64,000 nucleotides of DNA from assembly GCF_042678385.1 (NCBI RefSeq), contig NZ_JBHUDY010000003.1, forward strand, positions 62,001 through 126,000. Reading direction: 5' to 3'. The position numbers were made by a program, and so were the translations under genes. The DNA comes from Sphingomonas_B tabacisoli (GTDB lineage: Bacteria; Pseudomonadota; Alphaproteobacteria; Sphingomonadales; Sphingomonadaceae). Below are positions 61,978 through 64,000 of this stretch, in pieces (position 1 is the stretch's first letter; each line of letters begins with the position of its first letter). Under the pieces are notes generated by a model. That model ran no database searches, was not told where the DNA came from, and saw only the letters and a list, made by a program, of their open reading frames with translations.

Positions 61978-63803
61978 CACACCGCCTGCGCGGCGATCCA
62001 GCGATCGCCGACCTGCTGCAATATGTCGAGCGGCACCCGGCCGGTGCCCAGCACCGCGTCGTGGAACGCCTTGATGTCGAACCGCGCGCCCATCTTCGCC
62101 TTCGCTTTCTCGCGCAAACCGGTGAACACCGAATGGCCGAGCTTGTAGCTGCACGCCTGGCCCACCGACACGCAATAGCGCTCCACCTCGCGCGCGGCAA
62201 AGCCCGGCGCTTCGCCGTCCTGCTCGACGAAATGGCGGATCGCCTGCTCGCGGCTCCATTTGAGCGTATGGATGCCGGTATCGACCACGCAGCGATTGGC
62301 GCGGAAAAGCTGGAACTTGAGGTAGCCCAGCCGCCCCAGCGGATCGTCGTCGTACATGCCGAGCTCGTCGGCGAGCTGCTCGGCATAAAGCGCCCAGCCC
62401 TCGCCATATCCGGAAAAACCGCCCGTCTTGCGGATCAGCGGCAGGTCCTGGTTGGACAGCGCCAACCCGCCCTCGAACTGATGGCCGGGCAGCCCCTCGT
62501 GATAGACAGTCGTCGCCAGGCAGAATTTCGGCCATTCCGCACTGTCGCGCAGGTTGAAATAGACGAGGCCCGGCCGCTTGCCGTCGATCGACGGCGATTG
62601 CGAGAAGGCCGAGGCCGCGCCCGCCTCGGTCTGCTTCGGCACGCGGCGCACTTCGAACGAATAAGGCGGCATCCGGCTGAACGCACGGGGCAGCCGCCCT
62701 CGGATCGCCGCCAGCCGCTCGTTGCAATAGGCGATCGCCTGCGCCTTGCCTTCGTCGGTGTCGGGATAGATCTGCCGCGGGTCCTTGTAGAGCGCCGCCA
62801 TCCGCTCGCCGACCGTCCCCCTGGTCATGCCCTGCGCTTTCAAGAGCGCATCCAGCCGCGACGAGATCATCTTCGCCTGGTCCAGCCCGAATTGATGCAC
62901 TTCCGCCGGGCTCAGCCGGGTCGTGGTCGTGTTGTGGAGCGCGGTTTCGTAGAAGGCCGGACCGTCCTTGAACCGCCACATGCCGGCATCGTGCCCGGCT
63001 CTGGCCCGGAGCGCCTTGACCGCGGCGAGCTGCCGGTCGAGCGCCGGCCGGACTGTCTCGTCCTGGATGCGCGCCGCGTCGCGGGCATAGCCCTCGCCCA
63101 GCCCCTTCGCCGCCGCCCGCCGCGCGATCGACTTGACGACCACCGTCTCCGCCGCCGGCACCTGCAGCGCCGTCATCTGCGCGATGGTCAGGTCCAGGAT
63201 GAAGTCCGGCGGGATCACGCCCAGCCCGGCGTCGTGCTGCATCCGCGCCGTTTCGTCGTCCAGCCTTTTGCCAAAGGCGGAGAGGCGCGAGAGGTACGCG
63301 TCGGCGTCCTCCTTCGTCTCGATCGGATGCTTGGTGTCGAGGAAGTCGGGCACCGACTGGTACGCACCCGAAAGCTGCGACACGACATAGGGCGAGGGGC
63401 CGAACGCCGATCCGCCGAAATCGAACCGCTGCACCGCCGCCTGCGAGCGCCGCGTATAGGTGACGACGTCCAGGTTGAGCTTGTCCGCATCGCTCAGCCC
63501 GGCGCGGGGAAACGCCTCCAGCCGCTGCAACTGACTCTGCGTCAGCGCCCGCGCGCGCGCCCGCGAGGCATCGTCGGCTTCGGACAATTTGCCGCGCAGA
63601 TCGGCGTTCGCGCCCTTGTCGAGCCCAAGCTGAGTCGCGCTCTCCGGCGACTGCCGAAGCTGCTCATTGAACAGCGTGTCGAACAGCGCCGCAAGCTGCG
63701 GCGAGGACCCGCCCGCCGGCAGCGCGGCAAACAGCTTCGCCGGCAACGCCGCCACGACCCAAGCGCTTGCGGAACCAAGAAGAAATTGGCGGCGATCAAG
63801 CAT
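61977..63803 (-). CDS. DUF885 family exported metallopeptidase-like protein, Tat signal
   Basis: A 608-residue protein from ATG 63803. The N-terminus MLDRRQFLLGSASAWVVAAL is a twin-arginine (RRxFL) signal peptide. The DUF885 domain fills the rest, with LSPAEVHQFGLDQAKMISSR, LVYFNLRDSAEWPKFCLATT and the conserved HEG motif VYHEGLPGHQFEGGLALSNQ, whose His-Glu-x-x-x-x-His resembles a gluzincin zinc site, and a third ligand in GYGEGWALYAEQLADELGMY. Likely a periplasmic peptidase; substrate unknown. It is the first of three overlapping genes. Confidence 0.87.
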   Translation of the reverse strand: MLDRRQFLLGSASAWVVAALPAKLFAALPAGGSSPQLAALFDTLFNEQLRQSPESATQLGLDKGANADLRGKLSEADDASRARARALTQSQLQRLEAFPRAGLSDADKLNLDVVTYTRRSQAAVQRFDFGGSAFGPSPYVVSQLSGAYQSVPDFLDTKHPIETKEDADAYLSRLSAFGKRLDDETARMQHDAGLGVIPPDFILDLTIAQMTALQVPAAETVVVKSIARRAAAKGLGEGYARDAARIQDETVRPALDRQLAAVKALRARAGHDAGMWRFKDGPAFYETALHNTTTTRLSPAEVHQFGLDQAKMISSRLDALLKAQGMTRGTVGERMAALYKDPRQIYPDTDEGKAQAIAYCNERLAAIRGRLPRAFSRMPPYSFEVRRVPKQTEAGAASAFSQSPSIDGKRPGLVYFNLRDSAEWPKFCLATTVYHEGLPGHQFEGGLALSNQDLPLIRKTGGFSGYGEGWALYAEQLADELGMYDDDPLGRLGYLKFQLFRANRCVVDTGIHTLKWSREQAIRHFVEQDGEAPGFAAREVERYCVSVGQACSYKLGHSVFTGLREKAKAKMGARFDIKAFHDAVLGTGRVPLDILQQVGDRWIAAQAV

Positions 63804-63854
63804 GCGACGACTCCGAACGCGAGGAAGCGCGGACACTGGCGCGCCGTCGGACTT

Positions 63855-63860
63855 TGTCAA
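63855..63860 (-). promoter_or_regulatory. TTGACA -35-like hexamer upstream of the DUF885 gene
   Basis: Minus-strand TTGACA about 52 bases ahead of the DUF885 start; the hexamer at 17-base spacing (AGTGTC) is a poor -10, so the promoter call is weak. Confidence 0.25.
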
Positions 63861-63880
63861 TCGCGGGTCCCAGATAACAG

Positions 63881-63914
63881 CGAGGGCGGCCCCGGCTGTC
63901 CGGAACCGCCCTCG
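63881..63914 (-). terminator. Stem-loop after the right-edge gene
   Basis: A long imperfect stem CGAGGGCGGTTCCGG/CCGGGGCCGCCCTCG (one or two mismatches, four-base loop) lies 17 bases past the stop of the gene at the right edge. The T content after it is low (GCTGTTATC). Confidence 0.5.
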
Positions 63915-63931
63915 TCGCACCAGCTCGATAT

Positions 63932-64000
63932 TCAGTCGCGCGAGGCGACCTGCACCGGCTGACCGTTATAGGCCGCGGCAACGTCGGCATTGCCGATCTT
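63932..64000 (-). CDS. C-terminal end of an unidentified gene
   Basis: An open frame entering from the right edge and ending with TGA at 63932. It gives about 22 codons, KIGNADVAAAYNGQPVQVAS then RD. The stop is followed by a stem-loop, which supports a real gene end. Too short to assign a family. Confidence 0.5.
   Translation of the reverse strand, partial: KIGNADVAAAYNGQPVQVASRD

Overview
The window looks like a chromosomal segment of an alphaproteobacterium of the Sphingomonadales, most likely Sphingomonas or a close relative. The pointers are very high GC, a MipZ-type division ATPase, FlbD-like flagellar control, several proteins ending in the PEP-CTERM form typical of sphingomonads, a general-stress (EcfG-type) promoter, and palindromic repeats of the kind scattered through sphingomonad genomes. 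No rRNA, tRNA, CRISPR array, prophage or insertion sequence was seen. Genes are packed, and no gene-free stretch exceeds about 300 bases.

Layout. 1-2.7 kb: start of fabI, a YihY/BrkB membrane protein, a CbpA-like DnaJ protein and a small secreted protein. 2.7-8.3 kb: three tandem PEP-CTERM paralogues on the minus strand, each with its own terminator and a shared upstream sequence block. 8.4-12.4 kb: a LysR regulator, a possible small RNA, a CDC48-type double AAA ATPase, a 48-residue membrane protein behind an EcfG-type promoter, and a 54-residue CcdA-like antitoxin remnant coupled to an S10 peptidase. 12.3-20.2 kb: S10 peptidase, MFS transporter, methyltransferase, acetyltransferase, phospholipase D-like enzyme, rpoZ, VOC protein, cation efflux protein and pdxH. 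20.3-23.8 kb: ku and ligD (bacterial non-homologous end joining). 23.8-33.1 kb: LysR with divergent small genes, panC, mipZ with a J-domain partner, a phosphohexomutase, and the overlapping operon hisG-hisD-nusB.

33.2-38.5 kb holds an ATM1-type ABC exporter, a DUF2332 protein and a large HAD-domain protein. 38.5-56.0 kb is motility: an OmpA-family protein and flagellin on the minus strand, then a co-directional run flbD-fliEFGHIJKLMNOPQR-flhB-fliD-fliS with frequent start/stop overlaps. 56.0-64.0 kb holds a D-aminoacylase-family protein, an FAD oxidoreductase, a membrane protein, a divergent SRPBCC/ArsR pair with a visible operator, and an overlapping set DUF885 peptidase-like / monooxygenase-like / esterase lipoprotein.

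The most notable points are the shared block upstream of all three PEP-CTERM genes, the coupled CcdA-like remnant without a toxin, palindromic repeats inserted in frame inside ligD and fliP, an orphan terminator suggesting a small RNA ahead of the CDC48 gene, and a HAD-domain protein of unknown role beside flagellin.
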